From contig JANMZR010000416.1 of NCBI GenBank assembly GCA_031383555.1, forward strand, positions 1-24,020: DNA of 24,020 nt. The letters run 5' to 3'. The translations under genes and the position numbers were made by a program. The notes under the pieces were generated by a model. The model saw nothing but the letters and a program-made list of their open reading frames with translations, searched no databases and was not told the DNA's origin. Positions 7,806-15,483 of this stretch are shown here, one piece after another. The first letter of the stretch is position 1. Each line of letters begins with the position of its first letter. The DNA comes from JANMZR01 sp031383555 (lineage in GTDB: Bacteria; Bacteroidota; Bacteroidia; Cytophagales; Spirosomataceae).

Positions 7806-8456
7806 ATGCTTTTAAGAATATATTATTTTGTATTAATTTCGGGAATTTTAATAAGCATATATTCCTATAAAAAAAATTCAAAGGTATTCAAATTATTAAT
7901 AAAACTAATTGCAATTACATTCTTTACTGAAATGACCGCAATTCTAATTGTAAAGTATTTACCTACAAATAGTTATGTATTTCAAATATTCACACCATTA
8001 GAATATTATTTCTACACAAAAATATTTTCAGCGTTTATAAAAGCAGAAAAGCTTAAGAAGTTAATAAGCTTAAGTTTTTATATATTTCTGATTATCAGTT
8101 TATTAAATATCATTTTCCTTCAGCCACTTTCTACTTCCAATACCAATACTATTATTTTAGAATGTTATCTGATTGTAGTGATGAGCTTACTACTTTTTAT
8201 AGATATTCGTAATAATTTGGAATATCATAATATTTTGAAAGAAGAAGTTTTCTGGTTTAATTCTGCCGTTTTTATCTTTTATTCTATCAATATTATCATT
8301 TGGGGCCTTCGAAGCCTCAAAGTTTATAATCTAAAAAACCCTCCTGAAATTGTTTATAATCAACTTTTATGGTTTTTATGCATTATATTGTATTCAGTTT
8401 TTACTATTTCCATTGTAAAAAATGCAAAAAAACTAACCCAAAATGTCTCAAATTAG
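7806..8456 (+). CDS. Seven-helix membrane protein, cassette copy 2
   Basis: A 216-residue integral membrane protein homologous to the one at 4884-5528. It keeps PLEYYFYTKI in helix 3, the FLQPLSTSNTN segment, EVFWFNSAVFIFYSINI in helix 6 and WGLRSLKVYNLKNPP after it. Seven helices with almost no soluble domain are predicted. Its last codons overlap the kinase start by 14 bases, and the sequence AACCCAAAATG at the overlap is shared with the copy 1 junction, showing that the coupled arrangement itself was duplicated. I know no named family for it. It most likely provides membrane sensing for the kinase at 8443. Confidence 0.65.
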   Translation: MLLRIYYFVLISGILISIYSYKKNSKVFKLLIKLIAITFFTEMTAILIVKYLPTNSYVFQIFTPLEYYFYTKIFSAFIKAEKLKKLISLSFYIFLIISLLNIIFLQPLSTSNTNTIILECYLIVVMSLLLFIDIRNNLEYHNILKEEVFWFNSAVFIFYSINIIIWGLRSLKVYNLKNPPEIVYNQLLWFLCIILYSVFTISIVKNAKKLTQNVSN

Positions 8457-9429
8457 CTCATCCGATGTAATTATATTTACCATTTTCGGCATAGCCACCA
8501 TCGCTCTACTCTTTGGTTTTATACTTTATTTTGTATTTGGCTACAGAAGCAAACAGCGTGATAACCAACTGCTTTTAGCCCAAAAAGAAGAAATAAATAT
8601 CCAAAAATCAATAATTGAAAACACACTATCTGAATTAAAAGCTGCACAAAAACAATTGATTCAATCAGAAAAACTAGCCTCATTAGGTGAAATTACTGCT
8701 GGTATTGCCCATGAAATACAAAACCCATTGAATTTTGTGAATAATTTTTCTGAATTAAGTAATGAGCTTATTCAAGATATTAAATTAGAAAAAGAGCAAC
8801 CACCTGAAAAAAGAGATGATAAATTAATTGATGAATTATTTCTTGATATTGCTGAAAATCTCGAAAAAATTACCACCCATGGTCGAAGAGCCAGCGATAT
8901 TGTAAAAAGTATGTTATTGCATAGCAGAGCCAATTCAGGACATCCAGAAGTGACTGAAATAAATAAACTGGTCGACGAGTATTTGCGACTTGCCTACCAC
9001 GGACTTAGAGCTCAGGATAAATCATTTAACTCCGTTATGAATACCGATTTTGACGAAACCATACCGCCTTTTCAGCTAATGAGGCAGGATATTGGTCGTG
9101 TTATTTTGAATATTATTACAAATGCATTCCAAGCTGTAAATGAAAAATCAAAAAAAGTAGTTGATTATAAGCCCGAGGTAACTGTTAAAACAAAAAAAAT
9201 AGCAGAAACAATTGAAATACTTATCACCGATAATGGTTTGGGAATACCAAAAGCAAATTTGGATAAAATTTTTCAGCCTTTTTTTACTACTAAACCTGCT
9301 GGTATGGGTACTGGGCTTGGCCTCTCCTTAGCTTATGATATTGTAATAGCCCATAATGGTAATTTATCAGTAGAAACAGTTGAAAGTGAAGGCACTACAT
9401 TTAAAATAATACTTCCAATAAAAAATTAA
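8443..9429 (+). CDS. Sensor histidine kinase without own sensor domain, cassette copy 2
   Basis: A 328-residue paralogue of the kinase at 5521. The layout is the same: one transmembrane helix (about 9-33), a coiled coil, phosphoacceptor His90 in LGEITAGIAHEIQNPLNF, N-box DIGRVILNIITN (216-227), DNGLG (263-267), FFTTKP (280-285) and GTGLGLS (289-295). All catalytic motifs look intact. The linker between the H-box and N-box differs most (KEQPPEKRDDK here). The start overlaps the seven-helix gene. Seventy-seven bases downstream lies a single-domain response regulator and then a receiver-cyclase, the most likely phosphate acceptors. With two kinases and two receivers, either cross-talk or one-to-one pairing is possible. 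Confidence 0.9.
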   Translation: MSQISSSDVIIFTIFGIATIALLFGFILYFVFGYRSKQRDNQLLLAQKEEINIQKSIIENTLSELKAAQKQLIQSEKLASLGEITAGIAHEIQNPLNFVNNFSELSNELIQDIKLEKEQPPEKRDDKLIDELFLDIAENLEKITTHGRRASDIVKSMLLHSRANSGHPEVTEINKLVDEYLRLAYHGLRAQDKSFNSVMNTDFDETIPPFQLMRQDIGRVILNIITNAFQAVNEKSKKVVDYKPEVTVKTKKIAETIEILITDNGLGIPKANLDKIFQPFFTTKPAGMGTGLGLSLAYDIVIAHNGNLSVETVESEGTTFKIILPIKN

Positions 9430-9506
9430 GAAATCATTAAACCAATCAATAAGTTTTTTTATTTAAATAATTCATTTATTAGTATCTTGCTTAAAAATAA
9501 AAATCT

Positions 9507-9884
9507 ATGAAAATATTAGTAGTTGACGATGAAACCGATGTTAGAGAATTGTTTTTACAACGTTTCAGGCGTGAAATACGTGAAAAATTACTAGACTTTG
9601 CTTTTGCTTATTCAGGTGAAGAAGCTTTAGCGTATTTAGCCTCATATGATCATGAGGCTGTTCTTATACTATCAGATATAAATATGCCTGGTATGAGTGG
9701 CTTAGAATTACTAAGAATCATTAAACAAAATTCATATATTCCACCGCCAGTGGTAATGATGATAACCGCCTATGGTGATGCCGAAAATTATAGTACTGCC
9801 CAAAGTCTTGGTGCCGACGATTTTTTAACAAAACCAGTCGACTTTACTAATTTAAGAGAAAAACTTATTGCATTAAATAATTAA
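9507..9884 (+). CDS. Single-domain (CheY-like) response regulator
   Basis: A 125-residue receiver domain with no output domain. The acidic pair is Asp7-Asp8 (VVDDET), the phosphoacceptor is Asp57 in LSDINMPGMSG, the switch residue is Thr87 in MITAYGD, and the conserved Lys is Lys109 in LTKPVD. The N-terminal helix FLQRFRREIREKLLDFAFAYSG closely resembles the receiver of the next gene (IKQKFRQKIRDQSFDFIFATNG), so the two receivers are probably recent paralogues. It probably relays phosphate from one of the two histidine kinases, either as a shuttle or as a phosphate sink. A possible promoter lies in the 77-base gap after the kinase, but I see no clear element. Confidence 0.9.
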   Translation: MKILVVDDETDVRELFLQRFRREIREKLLDFAFAYSGEEALAYLASYDHEAVLILSDINMPGMSGLELLRIIKQNSYIPPPVVMMITAYGDAENYSTAQSLGADDFLTKPVDFTNLREKLIALNN

Positions 9885-9911
9885 TTTTATAGAAAGATTC
9901 AAAATCATTTG

Positions 9912-10952
9912 ATGGTAAAAATATTAGTCGCTGACGACGAGACAGATTTGGAAGTGCTTATAAAACAAAAATTCCGCCAAAAAATACGGGACCAAAGTTT
10001 TGATTTCATTTTTGCTACAAATGGTCGTGATGCTTTGAACAAATTAGTGGAAAATCCGGATATTGATATGGTTTTGAGCGATATCAATATGCCTGAAATG
10101 GATGGATTAACACTATTGAGTAAAATGTCGGAAACCTGCCCATTGATAAAAACGGTCATGATATCAGCCTATGGTGATATGGAAAACATACGTACGGCCA
10201 TGAATTGTGGTGCTTTTGATTTCATTACAAAACCCATCAATTTTGACGACTTAAGCCTTACCATTGATAAGACAATGGTACATGTGAACCAAATAAAAGC
10301 TACCCTAAAAGCCATAAAAGAAAACAACATATTAAAAATGTATGTTGATGAAAATGTTCTCAATTTTATGGGTGGGCATGAATACGAAAACAGCCTAATG
10401 GTAAATGAAAATATAGAGGCAACCGTAATATTTATAGATATTTGCAGCTTCACTTCCATAAGTGAAAATGAAAGCCCAGATAACGTTGTGAAGCTTTTAA
10501 ATAGTTACTTTGATATTATGGTCAAAGAAATTATTGCACAAGAAGGCTTTATTGATAAATTTATTGGCGATGCTATAATGGCAGTTTTTAAAGGAAAGCA
10601 TCATCTGGATAGAGCAATAGAGGCATGTCTTGCGGTGCGCAATAAAATAGATGACCTACCTATAGTTTCTGATCATATAAGCTTTACCCCAAAAGTGTCT
10701 ATTGGCATAAATAGTGGCGAAATGGTTTCAGGTAATATTGGCTCTGTAAGCCTTCGTAGATTAGACTATACTGTAATTGGTGATACAGTAAACATTGCTT
10801 CTCGCCTACAAACATCAGCAAAGCCTGGCCAAATATTAATCAATGAGGGGGCCTATCAAAAAGTTAAAGATTCGTTTCATTTCCAAAATGTAGGTGAAAT
10901 AAGTCTGAAAAATAAAACCAAACTTATGGTAGTTTATGAGGTGTTGAATTAG
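9912..10952 (+). CDS. Response regulator fused to class III adenylate/guanylate cyclase
   Basis: From the ATG at 9912 the protein has 346 residues; a TTG one codon earlier is also in frame. Numbering here includes that extra residue. Residues 1-125 form a receiver with Asp58 in LSDINMPEMDG and Lys108 in ITKP. A helical linker (about 126-165) leads to a class III cyclase domain. Metal-binding Asp177 is in FIDICSFTS and Asp221 in DKFIGDAIMAVF. The base-selecting pair Lys217 and Asp286 (RLDYTVIGDTVNIASRL) is the adenine-type pair, and Asn295 and Arg299 are present. cAMP is therefore the expected product, not cCMP or cUMP. Phosphorylation probably controls activity, coupling the kinases upstream to a second messenger. 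The DUF5706 protein is a nearby candidate receiver of that signal. Confidence 0.9.
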   Translation: MVKILVADDETDLEVLIKQKFRQKIRDQSFDFIFATNGRDALNKLVENPDIDMVLSDINMPEMDGLTLLSKMSETCPLIKTVMISAYGDMENIRTAMNCGAFDFITKPINFDDLSLTIDKTMVHVNQIKATLKAIKENNILKMYVDENVLNFMGGHEYENSLMVNENIEATVIFIDICSFTSISENESPDNVVKLLNSYFDIMVKEIIAQEGFIDKFIGDAIMAVFKGKHHLDRAIEACLAVRNKIDDLPIVSDHISFTPKVSIGINSGEMVSGNIGSVSLRRLDYTVIGDTVNIASRLQTSAKPGQILINEGAYQKVKDSFHFQNVGEISLKNKTKLMVVYEVLN

Positions 10953-11051
10953 TATTTCCCTTTTGGCCAATCTAATTTATTTGAAATATCATTTGAAATT
11001 CTAAAATTCATTTTTTTGTAAAATACTTGCATAATAAAAAAACATTTATTT

Positions 11052-11068
11052 ACTTTGCAATACAAAGT
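11052..11068. promoter_or_regulatory. Probable operator for the winged-helix regulator (site 1)
   Basis: ACTTTG-N5-CAAAGT, a perfect 6+6 palindrome (spacer caata), ends 13 bases before the ATG at 11082. The identical half-sites with the same spacing recur at 12151-12167 before creD. Its left half overlaps a sequence resembling the Bacteroidota -7 element TAnnTTTG, so a bound protein would block transcription. The nearest regulator is the winged-helix protein at 11697. Confidence 0.65.
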
Positions 11069-11081
11069 TATTTGAAATAAT

Positions 11082-11696
11082 ATGAAACAACATCTTCAAG
11101 ACCTCACCGAAATACGGAGCTTAATGGAACGCTCTTCCCGCTTTATTTCACTAAGTGGCTTATCGGGTATATTTGCCGGAACATTTGCTTTAATTGGGGC
11201 CTATTTTGCCTATTCAAGGTTAATGCATGAGGCTCAAAATATACCTTACCAAAACCTTACCTTTTATTCACCTATTGTAAGATTTCTCCTTTTAGATGGA
11301 GCATTAGTATTAGGCTTTTCCTTGTTGGCTTCCATTTACTTTAGCGCTCGCCAAGCAAAGAAAAAAGGTTTGAAAATATGGGACAGCAGTTCAAAAAGAC
11401 TTTTAATAAATACGCTGATTCCCCTTGCGACAGGTGGACTGTTTTGCTTGATTTTATTTCAGCATGCCCCACAATTAATAGATTCGGCTACACTTCTGTT
11501 TTATGGATTAGCGCTCTTAAATGCTTCAAAATACACTTTTGACAATGTAAAATACTTAGGCTATATTCAAATCGGCCTTGGATTAATAAGTGGCTTGGTT
11601 AATGATTGGCATTTAGGATTGTTATTTTGGGCACTTGGTTTTGGTGTTTGTCATATTATTTATGGTATAGTGATGTACCGAGAATATAAAGGATAA
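11082..11696 (+). CDS. Multi-spanning membrane protein upstream of winged-helix regulator
   Basis: A 204-residue protein with five or six predicted transmembrane helices, starting at about residue 22 and running to the end. The short N-terminal cytosolic stretch carries a DLTEIRSLMERSSRFISLSGLSG block, a common opening of Bacteroidota membrane proteins encoded next to a small winged-helix regulator and CreD. I know no biochemical function. Its stop codon directly abuts the ATG of the regulator, so the two are one transcript. The palindromic operator at 11052 suggests autoregulation of the pair. Confidence 0.6.
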   Translation: MKQHLQDLTEIRSLMERSSRFISLSGLSGIFAGTFALIGAYFAYSRLMHEAQNIPYQNLTFYSPIVRFLLLDGALVLGFSLLASIYFSARQAKKKGLKIWDSSSKRLLINTLIPLATGGLFCLILFQHAPQLIDSATLLFYGLALLNASKYTFDNVKYLGYIQIGLGLISGLVNDWHLGLLFWALGFGVCHIIYGIVMYREYKG

Positions 11697-11993
11697 ATGC
11701 AAAATTTAATTGAAAATATAAATAAAATTTTTGAAAATCGCACTCGCTTAGGTATTATGTCTATACTTATGGTACATGATTGGGTCGACTTTGGGGAGCT
11801 TAAAGAAACGCTAAATTTGACAGATGGCAACTTAGCTTCACATATTGCTGCTTTGGAAAAAGAGGACTATATCCAAATCAAAAAAGCCTTTATCGGTAAG
11901 CGGCCAAACACCTCTTTCCAAGCCACAAAAGCAGGCAAGCAAGCCTTTAAAGAACATTTAAACGCTTTAGAAGCCTTGATAAAAGGCATGTAA
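11697..11993 (+). CDS. Small winged-helix transcriptional regulator (HTH_34-like)
   Basis: A 98-residue DNA-binding protein that is a single winged helix. NRTRLGIMSILMVHDWVDFGELKETLNLTDGNLASHIAALEKEDYIQIKKAF contains the helix-turn-helix with recognition helix near residues 41-55 (TDGNLASHIAALEKE), followed by the wing IKKAFIGKRPNTSFQAT. There is no ligand or metal-binding domain. It is co-transcribed with the membrane protein before it, and creD starts 210 bases after it. The same palindrome lies before both transcription units, which makes this protein the natural candidate to bind it as a dimer. A repressor role is inferred from the operator overlapping a promoter-like element. Confidence 0.85.
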   Translation: MQNLIENINKIFENRTRLGIMSILMVHDWVDFGELKETLNLTDGNLASHIAALEKEDYIQIKKAFIGKRPNTSFQATKAGKQAFKEHLNALEALIKGM

Positions 11994-12052
11994 ATATTGA
12001 GCTTCAATCTGAACCAAAAAAATCTTTACTAAAAGAAATAAAGATTCCAGTG

Positions 12053-12128
12053 TGATTTATTCAAATATTTGGGTATTGAATCGGAATTCAAATTCAAAAG
12101 TTAATCGCCCAAATATTCAAATAAATCA
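12053..12128. repeat. Long inverted repeat in the leader between regulator and creD; possible attenuator
   Basis: The left arm 12053-12073 and the right arm 12108-12128 are reverse complements over 21 bases with two adjacent mismatches. The 34-base loop holds a second small hairpin (TTGAAT 12076-12081 with ATTCAA 12086-12091). The right arm shares its GCCC (12107-12110) with a different stem, GCCCA 12107-12111 with TGGGC 12129-12133, which is followed by a run of T and so resembles a weak terminator. The two folds exclude each other. Terminator of the regulator operon is the simplest reading. Confidence 0.5.
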
Positions 12129-12150
12129 TGGGCTTTTTTAATAAATATTA

Positions 12151-12167
12151 ACTTTGTATTTCAAAGT
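12151..12167. promoter_or_regulatory. Probable operator for the winged-helix regulator (site 2, creD promoter)
   Basis: ACTTTG-N5-CAAAGT again (spacer tattt), 36 bases before the creD ATG. The sequence TAACTTTG at 12149-12156 fits the Bacteroidota -7 consensus TAnnTTTG exactly and overlaps the left half-site. Same half-sites and spacing as site 1 at 11052. Confidence 0.65.
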
Positions 12168-12203
12168 ACTTTTATATATTTTCAAACAAAAACAAATTTC
12201 AAA

Positions 12204-13580
12204 ATGCAAAACGAAACCCGCATCCCCACATTTTTAGAACGCAATTCTGCCATTATCAAAGGCGTATTCATTGGCTTTTTAATACTGATTTTGCTTATTC
12301 CTACAGCCATGATTGAATCCTTAATTACTGAACGGCAAGGTCGAGAATCGGAAGCTATTCGAGAAGTGAGTTCAAAATGGGGCAATAGTCAATCTTTTAT
12401 CGGCCCAGTTTTGAAAGTACCTTTTTACAAAATAAATAAAATTGAGAAAGTAAATGAAAAAGGTGGCAAAGAGATAGAATCGGAAAAGAAAATTGAATTT
12501 GCGTACTTTTTGCCCGATAAATTGGATATAATTGGCGAAGTTTTTCCAGAAATGAGAAATCGTGGTATTTATGAAATAGCTGTATATCGCTCTCATATGA
12601 AATTTAAAGGCAATTTTTCTGAAATTCAATATCAAAATATGAACATTTTACCAGAAAATATGATTTGGAAGGATGCCAAAATATTATTGACTTTGAGCGA
12701 CTTACGTGGTTTGAAAGAAGAGGTAGTTTTGGATTGGAATGGAAAAAAATCGAATTTCAATTCTGGAGAGGAGCTTTCTTTTGGTGCTAATTTGCAAGAA
12801 AATAGTCGCATTTCAGGCATATATACCCCTATTTCAATTCAAAATGAGGGCAAATCAGTTAATAACTTTAGTTTTTCTATTAACATAAAAGGCTCAGAAT
12901 CAATTAATTTCATTCCAGTGGGCAAAACCACAGAAGTGAGTTTAAAATCAAATTGGCCGAGCCCAAGTTTCATTGGCTCATTTTTGCCCGATAAGCGACA
13001 AGTGTCAGAAAAAGGCTTTTCAGCCAATTGGAAAGTATTGCATTTAAACCGTAATTTCCCCCAATATTGGACAAATACTGCCCCAGCTTCCATAAATTCC
13101 TCAGCTTCTGGGGTAAAACTAATTTCACCTAACGACAATTATCAAAAATCAAGTCGCTCAGCGAAATACGCTATTTTAATTATTTCACTAACGTTTTTAG
13201 CCTTCTTTTTCACAGAAATTGTGAATGCAAAAAAAGTGCATCCGTTCAATTATATACTCATTGGCATTGCATTATGCATTTTTTACACGCTATTAATCTC
13301 CATTTCAGAGTTTTTAACCTTCAATATTGCCTACTTTATTGCCACCATTTTAACGATTGGTCTTATATTTTGGTATTCAAAAAGCATTTTTGGCAACAAG
13401 CGGCCCGCTACGATTATTGCTTTGGTTATGCTCCTACTTTACGGTTTCATTTTTGTAATCATTCAGTTGGAAGACACTGCATTACTCATCGGAAGCATTG
13501 GTTTATTCATCATTTTGGCGATAACTATGTACGTTTCCCGTAAAATTGATTGGGCAAATGTGGGAGTAAAACAAGTGTAG
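12204..13580 (+). CDS. creD: CreD-family inner membrane protein
   Basis: A 458-residue CreD-like protein, usual length for the family. One N-terminal transmembrane helix (about 18-38), ending in IPTAMIESLITERQGR, is followed by a large periplasmic beta-rich domain (about 45-310). Five or so helices run from about 325 to the C-terminus. The opening block with RQGRESEAIREVSSKWG and the segment FIGPVLKVPF are family hallmarks. In enterobacteria CreD belongs to the CreBC regulon and affects envelope integrity and colicin tolerance; in Bacteroidota it is usually next to a small winged-helix regulator, as here. The operator at 12151 suggests control by that regulator. The start is ATG at 12204. Confidence 0.9.
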   Translation: MQNETRIPTFLERNSAIIKGVFIGFLILILLIPTAMIESLITERQGRESEAIREVSSKWGNSQSFIGPVLKVPFYKINKIEKVNEKGGKEIESEKKIEFAYFLPDKLDIIGEVFPEMRNRGIYEIAVYRSHMKFKGNFSEIQYQNMNILPENMIWKDAKILLTLSDLRGLKEEVVLDWNGKKSNFNSGEELSFGANLQENSRISGIYTPISIQNEGKSVNNFSFSINIKGSESINFIPVGKTTEVSLKSNWPSPSFIGSFLPDKRQVSEKGFSANWKVLHLNRNFPQYWTNTAPASINSSASGVKLISPNDNYQKSSRSAKYAILIISLTFLAFFFTEIVNAKKVHPFNYILIGIALCIFYTLLISISEFLTFNIAYFIATILTIGLIFWYSKSIFGNKRPATIIALVMLLLYGFIFVIIQLEDTALLIGSIGLFIILAITMYVSRKIDWANVGVKQV

Positions 13581-13594
13581 ATTTAGAGGGGAAA

Positions 13595-13632
13595 TTAAGT
13601 TTGAATTCGAATTGATTCGGATTCAAACTTAA
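13595..13632. terminator. Strong 18-bp hairpin downstream of creD
   Basis: 13595-13612 and 13615-13632 are reverse complements over 18 bases except for one G-U pair, leaving a two-base centre. It starts 14 bases after the creD stop. No clear T-run follows, so it may act as a transcript-stabilising hairpin or a short palindromic repeat rather than a classical terminator. Its core (TCGGATTCAAA) resembles TCGGAATTCAAA in the loop of the inverted repeat before creD. Confidence 0.5.
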
Positions 13633-13667
13633 ATAAAATATTATTTGATAAGAAGATAGTGTATAAA

Positions 13668-14078
13668 ATGCTAAAAAAATTAAATCTTAATTGGATAAGA
13701 ATTTTAGCAATTCTTTTAGCTCCATTAGTTGGTATAATAAGTTCAGATTGTTTTTTTCTTCCCGACAAAATTTTCATATTTTCAAGAATATATTCAGCAT
13801 ACTTTTTTGAAACATGTTTTATTGCTATGATGTCACAAATTCTATGTGTGGAAATATTACTTAATATTTTACAATTGAGTTTAACAAATTACTTAAAAAT
13901 AGCATTAATGTATTTTGTTTTTATCATCGTGTTATTTTCATTTATTTTGTTTTTTGAACCCTATTTTTCAAAAGACATTGCATCATTTTGGCTATTCCAT
14001 TTCTTTAAATACTTAATTGGCAATATAATAACCTACAACATTTTATATTTCAAAAATCAAAAAAACACTCAAAAATGA
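13668..14078 (+). CDS. Small hypothetical membrane protein
   Basis: A protein of 136 residues from the ATG at 13668 (139 from a GTG at 13659). It is very hydrophobic, with four predicted helices (about 10-26, 38-60, 75-95 and 108-126 from the ATG). I recognise no family. Its last codons overlap the DUF2809 ATG (ATGA), so it is the first gene of a translationally coupled trio. A hairpin that closes the creD transcript lies just upstream. Nothing in it suggests an enzyme. Confidence 0.55.
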   Translation: MLKKLNLNWIRILAILLAPLVGIISSDCFFLPDKIFIFSRIYSAYFFETCFIAMMSQILCVEILLNILQLSLTNYLKIALMYFVFIIVLFSFILFFEPYFSKDIASFWLFHFFKYLIGNIITYNILYFKNQKNTQK

Positions 14079-14479
14079 AAACGAAATTTCAAGTAAACCA
14101 AATCTATTTATTATTCACAATCACACTTTTCATTCTAGAAATCCTAATTGCCATTTTTGTACATGACCGATTTATCCGCCCATTTTTTGGGGATTTTTTG
14201 GTGGTAATATTTATGTTTTATTTTTTCAAATCATTTACAAAATTGAGCGATTGGAATATTGCTTGGATTAGCTTGTCAATCAGCTATTTAGTTGAGATTT
14301 TCCAATATTTCCATATTTTGAGATTCCTCGGTTTTAGTCATAATAAAATAGCTATAATTATTGCGGGAAATTCTTTCGCATGGGAAGATATGGTCGCCTA
14401 TACGCTGGGAATATTGGCAGTACTTTGTTTTGAAATGAATTTCATTCAATATTATTTCCCAAAAACTAAGCTTCAATGA
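14075..14479 (+). CDS. DUF2809 family membrane protein
   Basis: A 134-residue protein with four helices. Family positions are visible: FIRPFFGDFLVV (33-44), YLVEIFQ (71-77) and GNSFAWEDMVAYTLG (98-112). DUF2809 proteins are small inner-membrane proteins of unknown activity. The start ATG overlaps the previous stop by 4 bases, and the stop overlaps the next ATG by 4 bases, so the three genes are translated together. Coupling with an MpaB-like oxygenase gene gives a weak hint of membrane lipid or small-molecule modification, but this is inference. Confidence 0.75.
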   Translation: MKTKFQVNQIYLLFTITLFILEILIAIFVHDRFIRPFFGDFLVVIFMFYFFKSFTKLSDWNIAWISLSISYLVEIFQYFHILRFLGFSHNKIAIIIAGNSFAWEDMVAYTLGILAVLCFEMNFIQYYFPKTKLQ

Positions 14480-15321
14480 CCTGCCCCTATCGCTATTTTG
14501 CAGGAAAAATAAATCAGTCAACTGCCTTTCAATCAGGGCATTATCAGAATAACTTTGAAAAAAATTTATTCGTGGATAAAAACTCAATCGTCCGCAAAAT
14601 ATGGGGGAAAGCCGATACAATTTTGTTCATATTTTGTGGAGCGGCAGCTGAATTTTCCTTAAATAAAGCCGTTGATTGGCTCTATTTTACAGGAAAGCTA
14701 CCGTCAGATCCACTCGGTCGATTGTTTTCAACGGTAACTTATGCCAAACAAATCATTTATTCAACCGAGCAAGGCGCTTTAAAATCCATCGACAAAATAT
14801 CGGCTATTCATAATACTGTGGAGTTGAATCGTGGCCAAAAAATACCCGATTGGGCCTATCGAGATGTCCTTTATATGCTAATTTATTACTCCATAGCGGC
14901 TTTTGAATTATTGGAAAGGAAACTTTCAAAGACCGAAAAAGAGGAAATTTTTGATGTTTTCAAACGTGTTGGCCAAAGAATGAAGCTGAAAAATTTACCA
15001 GAAAATTACGACACCTGGTTAATTGACAGAGATTTACATATGGAAAACAATTTAGTAAAAAGCCAATTTACAACAGATTTATTTTTCCAATACAAAAAAC
15101 ATTTGAGGTATTTTCGCTACCAAATTGTTTTAGAAGGCCAGAAACTAATATTACCAAAACACGTCAAAAAACTATTAAATTTCAGCGGCATTTCAATACT
15201 TAAACCTATGATTTTCATGTATAAAATTTCTAGAAAAATAAAATTGGACAAATACCTAAAAATAGCCTTGATGCCGTCCAAATATTATCAGCAAATACTA
15301 AAATTGGATAGTAACCAATAA
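14476..15321 (+). CDS. MpaB/DUF2236-like oxygenase family protein
   Basis: A 281-residue protein. The family landmarks are RKIWGKADTILFIFCGAAAEFSL (40-62), SDPLGRLFSTVTYAKQIIY (77-95), AIHNTVELNRG (110-120) with His112, and DWAYRDVLYMLIYYSIAAFE (125-144). Known members include a fungal mycophenolic-acid enzyme (MpaB) and latex-clearing-type haem oxygenases, so an oxygenase role is expected but the substrate is unknown. The start overlaps the DUF2809 stop (ATGA). The region after residue 200 is basic and poorly conserved to my eye. The exact haem or metal ligands cannot be assigned from this sequence alone. Confidence 0.75.
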   Translation: MTCPYRYFAGKINQSTAFQSGHYQNNFEKNLFVDKNSIVRKIWGKADTILFIFCGAAAEFSLNKAVDWLYFTGKLPSDPLGRLFSTVTYAKQIIYSTEQGALKSIDKISAIHNTVELNRGQKIPDWAYRDVLYMLIYYSIAAFELLERKLSKTEKEEIFDVFKRVGQRMKLKNLPENYDTWLIDRDLHMENNLVKSQFTTDLFFQYKKHLRYFRYQIVLEGQKLILPKHVKKLLNFSGISILKPMIFMYKISRKIKLDKYLKIALMPSKYYQQILKLDSNQ

Positions 15322-15483
15322 AAAAATACTTTATATTTCAAATAATACAATAGAAATAGCGTATTGCCCTAAACAAAATAAATATCTTGCGGTTTAAACA
15401 AAGTACCATTTATGTTGTTTATATATGAGATGAGGAATGTTAATATAAAAACTAAATCCTCTATTTTAAAAAAAATAAAAATC

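Noticed and set aside
12372..13138. Three minus-strand frames opposite creD
   Set aside because: They overlap each other and creD, show no family features and are explained by composition.
13274..13543. An 89-codon frame on the + strand inside creD
   Set aside because: Lies wholly in another frame of a well-supported creD gene; rich in His, Phe and Cys as a shadow reading would be, with no recognisable motif.
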